Below the pieces are notes generated by a model. That model made no database searches. It was not told the DNA's origin and saw only the letters and a list, made by a program, of their open reading frames with translations. Both the position numbers and the translations under genes were made by a program. Below are positions 1 through 13,466 of a DNA stretch of 64,000 nt, piece after piece; position 1 is the stretch's first letter, and every line of letters begins with the position of its first letter. Source of the stretch: Myxococcales bacterium (lineage in GTDB: Bacteria > Myxococcota > Polyangia > Nannocystales > Nannocystaceae); NCBI GenBank assembly GCA_016793465.1, contig JAEUJW010000053.1, forward strand, positions 354,643 to 418,642, read 5' to 3'.

Positions 1-2
1 GG

Positions 3-3272
<3,270 letters not shown>

Positions 3273-3288
3273 CTCCTTCGAGGCGGCC

Positions 3289-3780
3289 ATGTCCAGCGAG
3301 CAAAAGATCCCGATGACCCCGGCCTGCTTCGAGCGGCTGAAGGCGGAGCTGAAGCAGATCAAGGAGCACGACCGGGCCGAGAACGTCCGCGAGATCGAGA
3401 CGGCCCGCGAGCACGGCGACCTCCGCGAGAACGCGGAGTACCACGCCGCCAAGGAGCGCCAGGCCCAGCTCGACGGGCGCATGCGCTACCTCGAGACGCG
3501 CCTCAGCCTGGCCCAGGTCATCGACCCGACGACGGTCAAGGAGTCGAAGGTGACGTTCGGCGCGACCGTCACCCTCAACGACGTCGACAACGACACCGAG
3601 GTCGTCTACCACATCGTCGGCGAGGACGAGTCGGACGCGACCAGCGGCAAGATCTCGATCTCGGCGCCGATCGCCCGGGCGATGCTCGGCAAGCGCAAGG
3701 GCGACGAAGTGGTCGTCAAGCTGCCGCGCGGCGACCGCGAGTACGAGGTCGTGCGCGTCGAGTACAAGGCCATCCCGTGA
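3289..3780 (+). CDS. greA: transcription elongation factor GreA
   Basis: 163 residues, close to the usual ~158. GreA enters the RNA polymerase secondary channel and stimulates cleavage of backtracked transcripts. The N-terminal coiled coil carries the acidic-tip signature GDLRENAEYHAAKERQ near residues 44-59, followed by the FKBP-like C-terminal domain (VTFGATVTLNDVDNDTEVVYHIVGEDE, split over residues ~85-112, and SPIARAMLGKRKGDEV-like segment). The start has GAGGCGG 8-13 nt upstream. It follows carB by 16 nt, and its TGA overlaps the GTG start of the next lipoprotein, which suggests a transcriptional unit extending downstream. Confidence 0.96.
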   Translation: MSSEQKIPMTPACFERLKAELKQIKEHDRAENVREIETAREHGDLRENAEYHAAKERQAQLDGRMRYLETRLSLAQVIDPTTVKESKVTFGATVTLNDVDNDTEVVYHIVGEDESDATSGKISISAPIARAMLGKRKGDEVVVKLPRGDREYEVVRVEYKAIP

Positions 3781-4331
3781 GCGCGTGGCCAGGCATCTGC
3801 GCCCGCGTGGCGCTCGCGGCGGCGGTGCTGGCCGGCGCCGGCTGCCGCGGCAAGCTCGGCTCGGACTGCCGCTGCGCGTCGGACTGCCGCGCCGGCCTGG
3901 TCTGCCTCGCCGAGGGCGACAAGGCCCTGGCGGCCTCGCAGTGCTACGACCCCGGGGTGCTCGGCGAGTGCGTCGAGGCCGAGGAGGCCGACACCGAGGG
4001 CGAGGGCGGCGTGCTCCCGACCGAGGCGCCGATGTACATGGACTTCATGCACTCGCGGCGCGACTTCCAGCCGGGCTCGAGCGTCAGCGACTCGGCGGCG
4101 ACCACCGGGACCACCGCGGAGACCACGGGCTCGACCGGACCGATGACGGGCACGACGGGCACGACGGGCACTTCGTCGACGGGCGAGACCACGGGGACCA
4201 GCACCGGCACGACGGGCACGTCGACCGGGGGCGAGACGGGCACGACGGGCACGTCGACCGGGGGCGAGACGGGCACGTCGACCGGGAGCGAGACGGGCAC
4301 GACCGGCGGCACGACCAGCTCGACCACGTAG
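3777..4331 (+). CDS. lipoprotein with Thr-Gly repeat tail
   Basis: 184-residue predicted lipoprotein of unknown function. A GTG start overlaps the greA stop (GTGA), implying translational coupling. The signal peptide ends in the lipobox LAGAGC (Cys near residue 23). A short Cys-containing core follows (CRCASDC, CLAEGD, CYDPG, GEC), then an acidic segment. The last ~85 residues are almost only Thr, Gly, Ser and Glu, built from repeated TGTTGTSTGGE-like units. Such low-complexity tails usually act as extended linkers in this group, but here the repeat is at the C-terminus with no domain behind it, so the tail may be truncated or serve as a spacer. No enzymatic domain is visible. Confidence 0.8.
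   Translation: MSAWPGICARVALAAAVLAGAGCRGKLGSDCRCASDCRAGLVCLAEGDKALAASQCYDPGVLGECVEAEEADTEGEGGVLPTEAPMYMDFMHSRRDFQPGSSVSDSAATTGTTAETTGSTGPMTGTTGTTGTSSTGETTGTSTGTTGTSTGGETGTTGTSTGGETGTSTGSETGTTGGTTSSTT
4146..4326 (+). repeat. degenerate tandem repeat encoding TGTTGTST tail
   Basis: Imperfect tandem units based on ACGACGGGCACG and a longer unit around GTCGACCGGGGGCGAGACGG recur within the 3' end of the lipoprotein gene. They encode the Thr/Gly/Ser tail. Repeats of this type change copy number readily, so tail length may vary between strains. Confidence 0.7.
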
Positions 4332-4338
4332 GCCGGCG

Positions 4339-4764
4339 ATGACGGCGACGGATCACTGGCTGTGGCGCCTCGACGCCGACGCGTGGCTGCGGGCCGCCGA
4401 GGTCGAGCTGCAGGCCGGCCACGCGCACGCGGCCAGCCGCCGCGCGGCCGTGACGCACGCGCGGCGGGCGGCGGGCATGGCGATCAACGCGGTGCTGGCG
4501 GCGACGCCGGGCGAGGAGCTGCGCTGGGGCCGGAGCTACCTCGAACACCTGCAGGCGCTGGCGCGGGCCGACGCGACCACGCTGGCGCCGCTGCCCGAGG
4601 AAGTGCGCGAGGCGGCGGCGCGGCTGCTGGCGATCGCCCCGGTGGCGCCGCCGGGGCTGGTGACGCTGGCCCGCGGGCCCCACGCGGCGGCCGACGAGGC
4701 GCTGGCGGCGGCGGAGCGAGTGGCCGTGGCGTGCGCGGCGGTGGTCGCGGCGACGGCGAGGTGA
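4339..4764 (+). CDS. small all-helical protein, possibly HEPN-like
   Basis: 141 residues, not assigned to a family with certainty. It starts with ATG 7 nt after the lipoprotein stop, so it probably belongs to the same transcript. The sequence is Ala/Arg/Glu-rich and predicted all-helical, with a central segment HARRAAGMAINAVLA followed by WGRSYLEHLQALA. That layout resembles small HEPN-type nucleotidyltransferase partners, but no catalytic RxxxxH pair can be placed with confidence. GC3 is very high and consistent with genuine coding. The HEPN suggestion is an inference from helix pattern only. Confidence 0.65.
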   Translation: MTATDHWLWRLDADAWLRAAEVELQAGHAHAASRRAAVTHARRAAGMAINAVLAATPGEELRWGRSYLEHLQALARADATTLAPLPEEVREAAARLLAIAPVAPPGLVTLARGPHAAADEALAAAERVAVACAAVVAATAR

Positions 4765-4919
4765 ACCTCGACCCGGCGAGCACGCGGCGCCGGAGCGCGC
4801 GAACGAGCGGGCCGGCGCGGGGCGCCGTGGGCGGGTGAGTGGCCCTGGAGCGCACGGATGCGGGGGACAACTCGGCGTTCGAGAGGTCGGGGCGGTGCGA
4901 TAGGCTCGAGGCGCGGCGG

Positions 4920-6899
4920 ATGCGACGTCACGCTCTCACACTCGCGGGTCTGCTGGCGGGCTGCGGCGGCGGCGGCGTGGCCGTGCCGGGCTCGACGGGC
5001 GGGCCGGACACGAGCGACGGCGACGGACCGACGAGCGGCGAGGCGACGGGCAGCTCGGGCGCGTCGGACACGTCGACGGCGACGGACGGGCCGGGCACGA
5101 CGAACGGGCCGCGGCTCATGTGGTGGACGCCGGCGACGACGCCTGGCAGCAGCGTGTTCGTGCGGGTCAACCGCGCGCTGGCGGCGGTCGAGCTGCGGGT
5201 CGGCGGGCACCTGTTGGGCGCGCCGCTGGTCGCCAGCGAGGTCCTGAGCGGCGAGCAGGGCGGGCTGTTCGCGCTGCCGGAGGGGCTCGGGGCGGGGCCG
5301 ACCACGCTCGCGGTGCGGGCGGCGGGGGCCGACGCGGACGCCGACACCGCCGACCTGGCGATCCAGGCGCCGACGTTCGTCGACGTGGCCGACGCGGTCG
5401 GCCTGAGCAACCTGCACGACGTGAGCGGGCACCCGCAGCAGTGCGCGTGGAGTCAGACGGGCGTCGGCTTCGCGGACGTCGACAACGACGGCGACAGCGA
5501 CGCCTACGTCGGCAACGTCGGCGGCCCGGGGCGGCTGCTGCGCAACGAGGGCGCCGCGCCGGGCGAGCTGCCGGCGTTCGTCGACGTGACCGGCGCGCTG
5601 GGCCTGACGGTCGACAACGTGGCGGCGGTGAGCTTCGCCGACTACGACGGCGACGGCGACCGCGACGTGTTCGTCGGCCGGCGCGGGCCCAACGCGCTGC
5701 TGCAGAACCGGCTGATCGAGGACGGCGCGCTCGGGTTCGTCGACGTGACGGCGGCGGCCGGGGTGGCCGGCGGCGAGCAGCGCAGCATGGGCGCGGCCTG
5801 GGGCGACTACGACGGCGACGGCGACCTCGACCTCTACGTCGTCAACCACGCGCTGTGCTTCCCGGTGAGTGGCAGCGTGCTGGCGCCGGAGGACCGGCTA
5901 TACCGCAACGACGGCGGGGTGTTCGTCGAGGTCACGCAGCTGCTGGCGCCGGACCCGGCGATCGGGTTCTCGGCCGCCTGGGTCGACCTCGAGCTCGACG
6001 GCGACGTCGACCTGGTGGTGATCAACGACCACGTCGGCGGCGGGCTGTCGGGGCCGAACGCGGTGTGGCGCAACGACGGCCCGGGCGACGAACCGGGGGC
6101 GTGGCGCTTCACCGACGTGAGCGTCGCCAGCGGGCTGGCGATCGCGGCGGGGGCCGGCGACGAGGGCGCGAACGGGATGGGGCTGGCGATCGGCGACGTC
6201 AACCACGACGGCTATCCGGACGTGGCGTTCACCAACATCGGGCCCAACTTCCTGATGCTGAGCCGCGGCGACGGGACCTTCGAGGACGCGTCCGAGGCCC
6301 GGCAGATCCGCCGGGGCGGGCTGCCGTGGAAGCGGCCGTCGATCACGTGGGCGGTCCACCTGTTCGACCACGACAACGACGCCGACCTCGACCTGTACTA
6401 CGCGGGCGGGGACATCCACGGCGACGCGCTCATCCCCGACGCGCTGCTGCGCAACGACGGCGAGGTGTTCCGCGAGGTGACGTGGGGCGTCGGGCTGGTC
6501 GACCTCGGGCACGCGAAGGGCTCGGCGCTGGTCGACCTCGACCGCGACGGCTCGCTCGACCTGGCGACGGCGCACTGGGCCCGGCCGCTGCGGGTGTTCA
6601 ATAATCGTCATGCGACGGTCGGGTCGCCGGGACGCTGGCTGGTGGTCGAGCTGGTCGGGGCGGGGGCGAACCGCGACGCGATCGGCGGCCGGGTCGCGGT
6701 CGAGGCCCCGGGCTTGCCGGTGCAGACGTGCTTCGTGACCGGCAGCCCCGCGCTCGGGGCGGGCGGGGAGCCGATCTGCCACTTCGGGCTGGCCGGGGCC
6801 GCGACGATCTCCAAGCTGACGATCACCTGGCCGAACGGACAGGTGACGACCCCGCCGCCGCCGGCGGTCGACTCGCGGGTGACGTTCGTGCAGCCGTGA
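4920..6899 (+). CDS. CRTAC1/UnbV-type FG-GAP propeller lipoprotein
   Basis: 659 residues starting at the ATG that gives a lipoprotein signal (MRRHALTLAGLLAGC). A Ser/Thr/Asp-rich linker follows, then about 90 residues of a beta-rich domain, then repeated FG-GAP/VCBS calcium-binding motifs (DVDNDGDSD, DYDGDGDRD, DYDGDGDLD, DVNHDGYPD, DHDNDADLD, DLDRDGSLD) typical of a seven-bladed propeller. The last ~95 residues match the ASPIC/UnbV module (GSPGRWLVVELVGAGANRDA, IGGRVAVEA). Such proteins are surface-exposed and often adhesive. TTCGAG-N17-TAGGCT at 4878-4906 is a possible promoter, leaving a short leader. Confidence 0.88.
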   Translation: MRRHALTLAGLLAGCGGGGVAVPGSTGGPDTSDGDGPTSGEATGSSGASDTSTATDGPGTTNGPRLMWWTPATTPGSSVFVRVNRALAAVELRVGGHLLGAPLVASEVLSGEQGGLFALPEGLGAGPTTLAVRAAGADADADTADLAIQAPTFVDVADAVGLSNLHDVSGHPQQCAWSQTGVGFADVDNDGDSDAYVGNVGGPGRLLRNEGAAPGELPAFVDVTGALGLTVDNVAAVSFADYDGDGDRDVFVGRRGPNALLQNRLIEDGALGFVDVTAAAGVAGGEQRSMGAAWGDYDGDGDLDLYVVNHALCFPVSGSVLAPEDRLYRNDGGVFVEVTQLLAPDPAIGFSAAWVDLELDGDVDLVVINDHVGGGLSGPNAVWRNDGPGDEPGAWRFTDVSVASGLAIAAGAGDEGANGMGLAIGDVNHDGYPDVAFTNIGPNFLMLSRGDGTFEDASEARQIRRGGLPWKRPSITWAVHLFDHDNDADLDLYYAGGDIHGDALIPDALLRNDGEVFREVTWGVGLVDLGHAKGSALVDLDRDGSLDLATAHWARPLRVFNNRHATVGSPGRWLVVELVGAGANRDAIGGRVAVEAPGLPVQTCFVTGSPALGAGGEPICHFGLAGAATISKLTITWPNGQVTTPPPPAVDSRVTFVQP

Positions 6900-6901
6900 C
6901 G

Positions 6902-7405
6902 TCAGGCGGCCAGGCGCTTGTACTCTTTCAGGGCCGCCTCGCAGCGCTCGGCGCAGTCGCGGCAGGCGTCGTGGTGGCTGGCGTGCTGGCGGCAGGCCTC
7001 CTCGCAGCGGGTCAGCACGGCCACGGCGACGCCGGCTTGCGCCTTTAATTCGGGGGAGCCGGCGGCGGCGAGGGCCTGCGTGGCCTGGCTGACGGCGATC
7101 ATGTCGGAGACGGCGCGGGCGCAGGCGGCCAGGCTGGTGTCGCCGACGCCGAGCAGGCCGAGGCAGTGCTGCAGGCAGATCTGCCCGGCGGCGATGCAGG
7201 CGCTGGCGCAGCGCATGGCCGACTCGTCGGGGCCGGCGGCGGCGTGCTGCTTGGGCTCGGGCGCGGGCGGCTCGGGCACCGACGGTTTGATTGTGGTCGG
7301 CGCGGGGGTCGGGACCGGATCGGTGGTCTCGACGCGGTTGACCGGGCCTTCGGCGGAGCAGGCGGCCAGGACGGGGGGGCCGATCATGAAGTCGCGGCGC
7401 AGCAT
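6902..7405 (-). CDS. Tat-exported Csp-like four-helix copper-storage lipoprotein
   Basis: 167 residues. The start at 7405 is chosen because GGAGGAACC lies directly upstream of that ATG. The N-terminus LRRDFMIGPPVLAAC combines a twin-arginine motif with a lipobox. After a Pro/Thr-rich linker comes a Cys- and His-patterned helical bundle: CASACIAAGQICLQHC, a helix rich in Ala, then CEEACRQHASHHDACRDCAERC. This spacing matches the DUF326/Csp family, in which Cys residues lining a four-helix bundle store Cu(I). It has somewhat fewer Cys than known copper stores, so capacity may be lower. It converges with the upstream propeller gene, 2 nt apart. Confidence 0.8.
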   Translation of the reverse strand: MLRRDFMIGPPVLAACSAEGPVNRVETTDPVPTPAPTTIKPSVPEPPAPEPKQHAAAGPDESAMRCASACIAAGQICLQHCLGLLGVGDTSLAACARAVSDMIAVSQATQALAAAGSPELKAQAGVAVAVLTRCEEACRQHASHHDACRDCAERCEAALKEYKRLAA

Positions 7406-7719
7406 GGTTCCTCCGGCCCGCGCGAGCGAGCCAGGCCACGGTAGCACGCGTGGGACGTCGCACGGCCGCGGCGGACGGCCCTCGCCCGCGAGGCGGGGTT
7501 TATCGGGGGGTGCCTGCCCACGAAATGTTTGCGAAGGGGCTGAGATGTCCTTCGGGACATGTCGTCGGCGGGCCGGCGCGGGGCTCGCTGGGCCGGGTCG
7601 CCGGCTGGATGGCCGAAGGGACAGGTGCGGCTGTCTCGAGGGTCAGGCGCTGGTAGCGAGGGCGGAGCGCGAGGGCGAGCGGGCCCCGGTCGCGGACGGC
7701 CGCACGAGGTCGGGGACCG
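7406..7719. other. intergenic region without a supported gene
   Basis: 314 bp between two minus-strand genes. I find no frame with convincing start, codon bias and protein character. It holds a perfect 6-bp stem with a TTCG tetraloop (7545-7560) and, further on, GACAG...CTGTC (around 7619-7634). A likely promoter for the copper-storage gene lies at its 5' side (TACCGT on the minus strand near 7440). Confidence 0.6.
7545..7560 (+). other. short hairpin ATGTCC-TTCG-GGACAT
   Basis: Perfect inverted repeat with a UUCG tetraloop in a non-coding stretch. No T-tract follows, so it is not a clear intrinsic terminator. Two similar hairpins with GGACAG on the 3' arm occur at 50764 and 55675. Confidence 0.5.
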
Positions 7720-8403
7720 CTAAAAGTAGAACGTGAGGCCGAGCTGGCCGCCGGCGGCCACCGCGGTGCGGGCGGTGACGCTGACGCCCGAGCGCGTGAT
7801 GTCGGGGCCGATCGGCACCACGCCCTGGCCGTAGAGGCTGACGCGGTCGGCGATGAAGTACTCGATGCCGAGGATCGGGCCGACGCTGATGTTGACGAGG
7901 TAGTTGCCGGGGCCGGGCGGGTGCACGTAGTGGGTGTGGAGGAACGCGCCGAAGTACGGGGCGATGCGCCGCCACACGCGGAAGCCCTTCAAAATTGCCA
8001 CCGACGCGCTGATGCCGGCGGCGGTCGCGGGCGTGGCCTGGCCGGGGGTCTGCACGCGGGCCACCCCGGCGCCGAACGAGAACGGCAGCACGAAGCGCTT
8101 GAACACGCGGCGGACCCCGATCTCGGTGAACAGCAGGCCGTCGCCGAAGCTCTGGTCGGAGCCGGCGAGCGACAGCGGGGCGAGGCCGCCGAAGATGAAG
8201 GTCATGCCCCAGTTGCCGGGGGCGGCGCGCACCACCGGCTGGGTGTCGGGGGGCGGGGACTGGCTCGCAGCGGGGGGCGCGGGCGCGGGGGTCGGGGCCG
8301 AGGTGGTGACGGGCGCGGCGGCGGGGGTCGGCGTGGCGATCGGTGCGGACTGGACGACGAGGGCCTGCGAGAGCGCGAGCCATCCGACGAGGGCGAGGAC
8401 CAT
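7720..8403 (-). CDS. outer-membrane beta-barrel-like protein
   Basis: 227 residues. The start at 8403 gives a signal peptide (MVLALVGWLALSQALVVQS), and TACGAT lies 9 nt upstream with GCGACA 17 nt further back, a plausible promoter. A Pro/Ala/Thr-rich linker (residues ~22-60) precedes a Gly- and aromatic-rich domain with alternating beta-strand pattern (WGMTFIFGGLAPLSL, LPFSFGAGVARV, YLVNISVGPILGIEYFIADRVSLYGQG). The protein ends LGLTFYF, and a C-terminal aromatic residue is typical of BAM-inserted barrels. No specific family is recognised. Confidence 0.75.
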   Translation of the reverse strand: MVLALVGWLALSQALVVQSAPIATPTPAAAPVTTSAPTPAPAPPAASQSPPPDTQPVVRAAPGNWGMTFIFGGLAPLSLAGSDQSFGDGLLFTEIGVRRVFKRFVLPFSFGAGVARVQTPGQATPATAAGISASVAILKGFRVWRRIAPYFGAFLHTHYVHPPGPGNYLVNISVGPILGIEYFIADRVSLYGQGVVPIGPDITRSGVSVTARTAVAAGGQLGLTFYF

Positions 8404-8474
8404 TCGTCGATCATCGTATCGACTCGCACGGCGAGTGTCGCCGAGCGGGGTCGCACGGCGTGCTTGTGCGCGTT

Positions 8475-10477
8475 TCAGCCGGCGTCGGCCGGGGCTTCTT
8501 CGATCTGCCAGCGCTCGAACACCGCGGGCGTGTTGTCGACCTCGATGAGGAACTTGCTGGCGCGCAGCATGTGCGAAGGTCCGTCGCGGGTCTCCTCGAT
8601 CACCGGGTAGGTCATGTACAGCTCGTCGCCGGCCCGCGTGGTCGCCACGTAGAACAGGCGGCGCTCCTCCTCGAGGTCGGCGGGCTGGCGCATGGCGGTG
8701 GCCATGGGGAAGCGGCCGTCGGCCAGCCACAGCATGAAGCAGACCGGCCACTCGAGGCCCTTGGCCTGGTGGATGGTCGAGAGCACGAGCATGTCGTCGC
8801 GGGGCTCGGCGCCGAGGACGTTCTCGGCCGCGACGCCCTGGACGAGCGCGAGCTCGCCGAGGAACTCGCTGGCGCCGGGCCAGCGCTCGGCGTAGCCGGC
8901 GAGCTGCTCGAGGTCCTCCTTGCGCGCGGCGGCGTTGGGGAAGTTGCGCTCGGCGTAGTCGCCGTAGTGCTGCTCGACCACGCGGCGGATCATGTCGCCG
9001 GGGTTGTGCTGCGCGGGGTCCTCGAGCAGGGCCCACAGCTTGCCGAGGCGGGCCAGGGCCTCGCGCGTGCGCCCCTTGGCGAGGGCGGACTGCTCGGCCA
9101 GCACCTGGGCGCTGGAGCCCTTGGCGCCGGCGAGCGCCTGGGCCAGCTGCTCGGCCGTCTGCGCGCCGACGCCCGGCCACAGGCGCAGCAGGCGGATCCA
9201 GCTGAGGGCGTCCTGGGGGTTCTGGCGCGCGCGCAGGTAGGCGACGACGTCCTTGATGTGGGCCTGCTCGAAGAACCGCAGGCCCGAGCGCACGGTGAAC
9301 GGGATCTGCCGGCGGGTGAGCTCGACCTGCAGCTCGAGGCTGTGGCTGTGGTTGCGGTAGAGCACGGCCATGCGCGACAGCGGCAGGTCGTACTCGTGGT
9401 GCAGCTCGAGCACGCGCTGGGCCACGAACTCGGCCTGCTGGAACACGTCGCGCAGGGGGATCAGCGCCGGGCGCGGGCCCGACTTCTTAACGGCCGTCAG
9501 CTCCTTGGGGTACTGGCTGCGGTTGTGGCCGATGCTGCGGTTGGCGAGCGCGAGGATCTCGGGGGTGCTGCGGTAGTTGACGGTGAGCTTGTAGATCAGC
9601 GCCTCGGGGTGGCGCACGCGGAAGGCCCCGATCTGGTTGAAGTCGGCGCCGCGGAACGAGTAGATCGACTGGGCGTCGTCGCCGACGCAGGTCAGCGACC
9701 TGTGGTCGCGGGCCATGGCGTCGCACAGCGCGCCCTGGATGGCGTTGATGTCCTGGTACTCGTCGACGAGCACGTGGTCGTAGGCGGCGCGCAGCTCGTC
9801 GGCCACCTCCGAGAGCTGCGGCTCCTCGAGGATGCGCAGCCACTCGCCGAGCAGGTCGTCGAAGTCGCACACGTTCATCTGGCGCTTGCGCTCGACGTAG
9901 CGGCGGGCGACCCGCTCCATCATGCCGACCTGGTCGAGCATCTTTAAATATTGCTGCTCGACGACCGCGCCGATCGGCTGGCGGGTGCCGGAGGCCAGGC
10001 CGATGATGCCGGCGAGCACCTTCGGCGTGGGGAAGCGGCGGGCGGTGAGGGCCTCGACGCCGAGCTCGGTGATCACCGAGGCGAGCAGGGTGCGCGCGTC
10101 CTCGGGGTCGAGGATGCCGAAGTCGGGGCCGAGGCCGACGGCCTGGCCGTAGCGGCGGAGGACGCGGTTGCCGATGTGGTGGAAGGTGCCGGCCGAGCAG
10201 CGGCGCATGTCGATGCCGAGCAGCGACTCGACGCGGCCGACCATCTCGCGCGCGGCCCGGTTGGTGAACGTGCACAGGAGGATCCGCTCGGGCGGGCAGC
10301 CGCCGGCGACGAGGCGGGCGACGCGGGTGGTCAGGGTGCGCGTCTTGCCGGTGCCGGCGCCGGCGAGCACGAGCAGCTCGCGCGGCGGGGCCTCGACGAC
10401 GGCGACCTGCTGGGCGTTCAGACCCGCGGTGAGGTCGACGGCCTGGCGCTGGGGCGCGCTGGTCTTCAGGACGTACT

Positions 10478-10481
<4 letters not shown>
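8475..10481 (-). CDS. UvrD/Rep-type superfamily 1 DNA helicase
   Basis: 668 residues. ATP-dependent 3'-5' DNA helicase of the UvrD/PcrA/Rep family. Visible motifs: Q-motif region LNAQQ near residue 22, Walker A AGAGTGKT near residue 42, FTNRAAREM (Ia), Walker [24 protein letters not shown] (III), NYRST (IV), [12 protein letters not shown] (V) and YVATTRA (VI). It lacks the extended acidic C-terminal tail of some UvrD proteins. The GTG start overlaps the TGA of the upstream peptidase (GTGA), so translation is probably coupled. It could act in repair or replication restart; the exact role cannot be read from sequence. Confidence 0.95.
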
Positions 10482-12793
<2,312 letters not shown>

Positions 12794-12918
12794 GGACGGA
12801 GACAGGGACACGGTGCGGCCCGGGGCGGTTGCGGCGGCCGGGTCAGGTCGAGGTCGAGGCGGCGGCGCCGGGCGGGCATACAGTCCAAAATTCGCCGCCT
12901 GCTGTCCATCGGCCCCGC

Positions 12919-12947
12919 TTGCGTGGGGCCGGGAAATCGGCCATATA
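12919..12947 (+). promoter_or_regulatory. candidate sigma70 promoter, leaderless
   Basis: TTGCGT and CATATA separated by 17 nt. The -10 ends 8 nt before the ATG at 12956, so the transcript would start at or next to the start codon. Partial consensus only. Confidence 0.35.
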
Positions 12948-12955
12948 GCGCGCCG

Positions 12956-13408
12956 ATGGCCCGTCTCGCCGAGATCCTCACCCAGTCCGCGGTCCGCCCC
13001 CAGGTCGTGCAGGCGTGCGCCGCCCTGATCGATGCGGAGGTCGCCAGCAAGTCGGGCATCGGCGGGCTGGCGGTCAAGGCCGGCTACAAGCTGGTCAAGG
13101 CGGTCAAGCCGACGATGGTGCCGGACGTGGTCGACAAGCTGCTGCCGGAGTTCGCCGAGGCCATGCAGCCGATGTACGAGGAGGCGCTGGCGAACTCCCG
13201 CGGGGGCGCGCGGAGCGACGCGTTCGCCGCCCACGTCGGCAAGGACCCGGCGCGCGTGGCCGCGGCGCTGCTGTCGGTCACCGATCGCCGGGCCGAGCAG
13301 GCGAGCGGACCGCTGAAGAAGACCTACGCCCGCCTGCGCGATACGGCGGAGACGCATGTACAAGCGGCCGTGCCCGGGCTCGTGAAGGCGCTCGCGCCGT
13401 TCGTGTAG
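12956..13408 (+). CDS. conserved small protein, DUF6918-like
   Basis: 150 residues, cytoplasmic, no signal peptide. Mostly helical with conserved-looking blocks [29 protein letters not shown], broken by a Gly-rich loop ([21 protein letters not shown]), and [23 protein letters not shown]. The layout matches small uncharacterised actinobacterial and myxobacterial proteins grouped under DUF6918, as far as I recall. Function is unknown. A -10-like hexamer sits 8 nt before the ATG, so it is probably transcribed alone from its own promoter, divergent from the peptidase-helicase pair. Confidence 0.8.
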   Translation: MARLAEILTQSAVRPQVVQACAALIDAEVASKSGIGGLAVKAGYKLVKAVKPTMVPDVVDKLLPEFAEAMQPMYEEALANSRGGARSDAFAAHVGKDPARVAAALLSVTDRRAEQASGPLKKTYARLRDTAETHVQAAVPGLVKALAPFV

Positions 13409-13466
13409 GGGACTTCCACGGGTTCTGAGCCCGGGCTATCATCGCCGCTCGCGCTGGCGCGGGCCG

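Noticed and set aside
4146..4326. CRISPR-like repetition in the lipoprotein gene
   Set aside because: Units are short, in frame, without spacers of even length; they encode a Thr/Gly tail.
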